A stretch of 5,885 nucleotides of DNA from Synergistaceae bacterium (GTDB lineage: Bacteria; Synergistota; Synergistia; Synergistales; Synergistaceae), in NCBI GenBank assembly GCA_031283975.1, contig JAITAT010000247.1:1-5885 (forward strand), read 5' to 3'. The notes beneath the pieces are model-generated. The model saw only the letters and a program-made list of their open reading frames with translations, was not told the origin of the DNA and did not search any database. Numbering within the stretch: position 1 is the first letter of the stretch; every line of letters begins with the position of its first letter. Below, one piece after another: positions 5,802 through 5,885 of the stretch. The position numbers and the translations under genes were made by a program.

Positions 5802-5831
5802 ATTATAAGTTTATCGCCGGCGCGCTGTCAA
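5802..5831 (-). promoter_or_regulatory. Consensus sigma-70 promoter of the transporter operon
   Basis: On the minus strand a perfect TTGACA (5831-5826) and a perfect TATAAT (5807-5802) are separated by 18 bases. Only seven bases (TTCCATC) separate the -10 box from the ATG of the binding-protein gene. The expected transcription start falls at 5795 or 5794, so the message should begin at or one base before the start codon. The AT-rich -10 region stands out from the surrounding GC-rich DNA. Confidence 0.8.
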
Positions 5832-5840
5832 ATGGCGCGC
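5820..5840. repeat. GCGCGC inverted repeat bracketing the -35 box
   Basis: GCGCGC at 5820-5825 and again at 5835-5840 flank nine bases that contain the -35 hexamer. Because GCGCGC is its own reverse complement, the pair is both a direct and an inverted repeat. It could be an operator for a repressor that hides the -35 box. A chance origin in GC-rich DNA is also possible, and no known operator was recognised. Confidence 0.3.
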
Positions 5841-5885
5841 GACATCAGCGCCGCAGACGAGATAGCGCTTTCAATGCCGACTCAG

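Noticed and set aside
5832..5885. A plus-strand frame starting at ATG 5832 (MARDISAADEIALSM) open to the window end, as a divergent gene
   Set aside because: It has no ribosome binding site, only 18 codons are visible, and its start lies beside the operon's -35 box. The opposite strand is equally open here.
5845..5885. A minus-strand frame ending in TGA at 5847-5845 (ESALKALSRLRR then stop), as the 3' end of an upstream gene
   Set aside because: Only 13 codons are visible and they compete with the plus-strand frame over the same bases. It is plausible but cannot be supported from this window.

Overview
The window is dominated by one compact, GC-rich operon on the minus strand. It encodes a complete peptide/nickel-type (SBP_bac_5 / Dpp-Opp-Nik) ABC importer, read right to left: periplasmic substrate-binding protein (5794-4118), permease B (4118-3150), permease C (3157-1994), ATPase D (1997-1188) and ATPase F (1191-394). 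Each gene overlaps the next by 1 to 8 bases, so the five genes should be co-transcribed and translationally coupled. A near-perfect sigma-70 promoter sits directly in front of the first gene, so close to its ATG that the mRNA should be leaderless.

The standout is the binding protein. Its reading frame holds the two halves of an SBP_bac_5 protein in swapped order. After a signal peptide it starts with what is normally the C-terminal half (lobe II onward to the usual C-terminus). It then runs through a short linker into what is normally the N-terminal half, and it stops in the loop where the normal protein would carry on. This looks like a natural circular permutation, transcribed and coupled as a normal operon gene. 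Permease C is also unusual: it has about 110 extra residues, probably extracytoplasmic, between its first membrane helix and the usual GTDxxGRD entry motif. Both ATPases are short (269 and 265 residues) and lack the C-terminal oligopeptide-transporter (oligo_HPY) extension, as in the Nik/Cnt branch, so the substrate cannot be assumed to be a peptide.

At the left edge (1-236, minus strand) is the N-terminal third or so of a D12-class (Dam/DpnM-like) DNA adenine methyltransferase, cut by the window edge. It is clearly AT-richer (about 43% GC by hand count, against 60-70% in sampled lines of the transporter) and has a plausible promoter of its own. It looks like a transferred restriction-modification or phage-type gene beside the operon. 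Between it and ATPase F lies a 35-codon reading frame (397-290) whose GTG start overlaps the ATPase F stop; it may be a small sixth gene or the stump of a larger one.

The organism is a bacterium with a GC-rich genome and a Sec-type, probably diderm-style, periplasmic binding protein. The style of the transporter proteins recalls Synergistota or related anaerobes, but this is only an impression. No tRNA, rRNA, CRISPR array, insertion sequence or convincing intrinsic terminator was seen.
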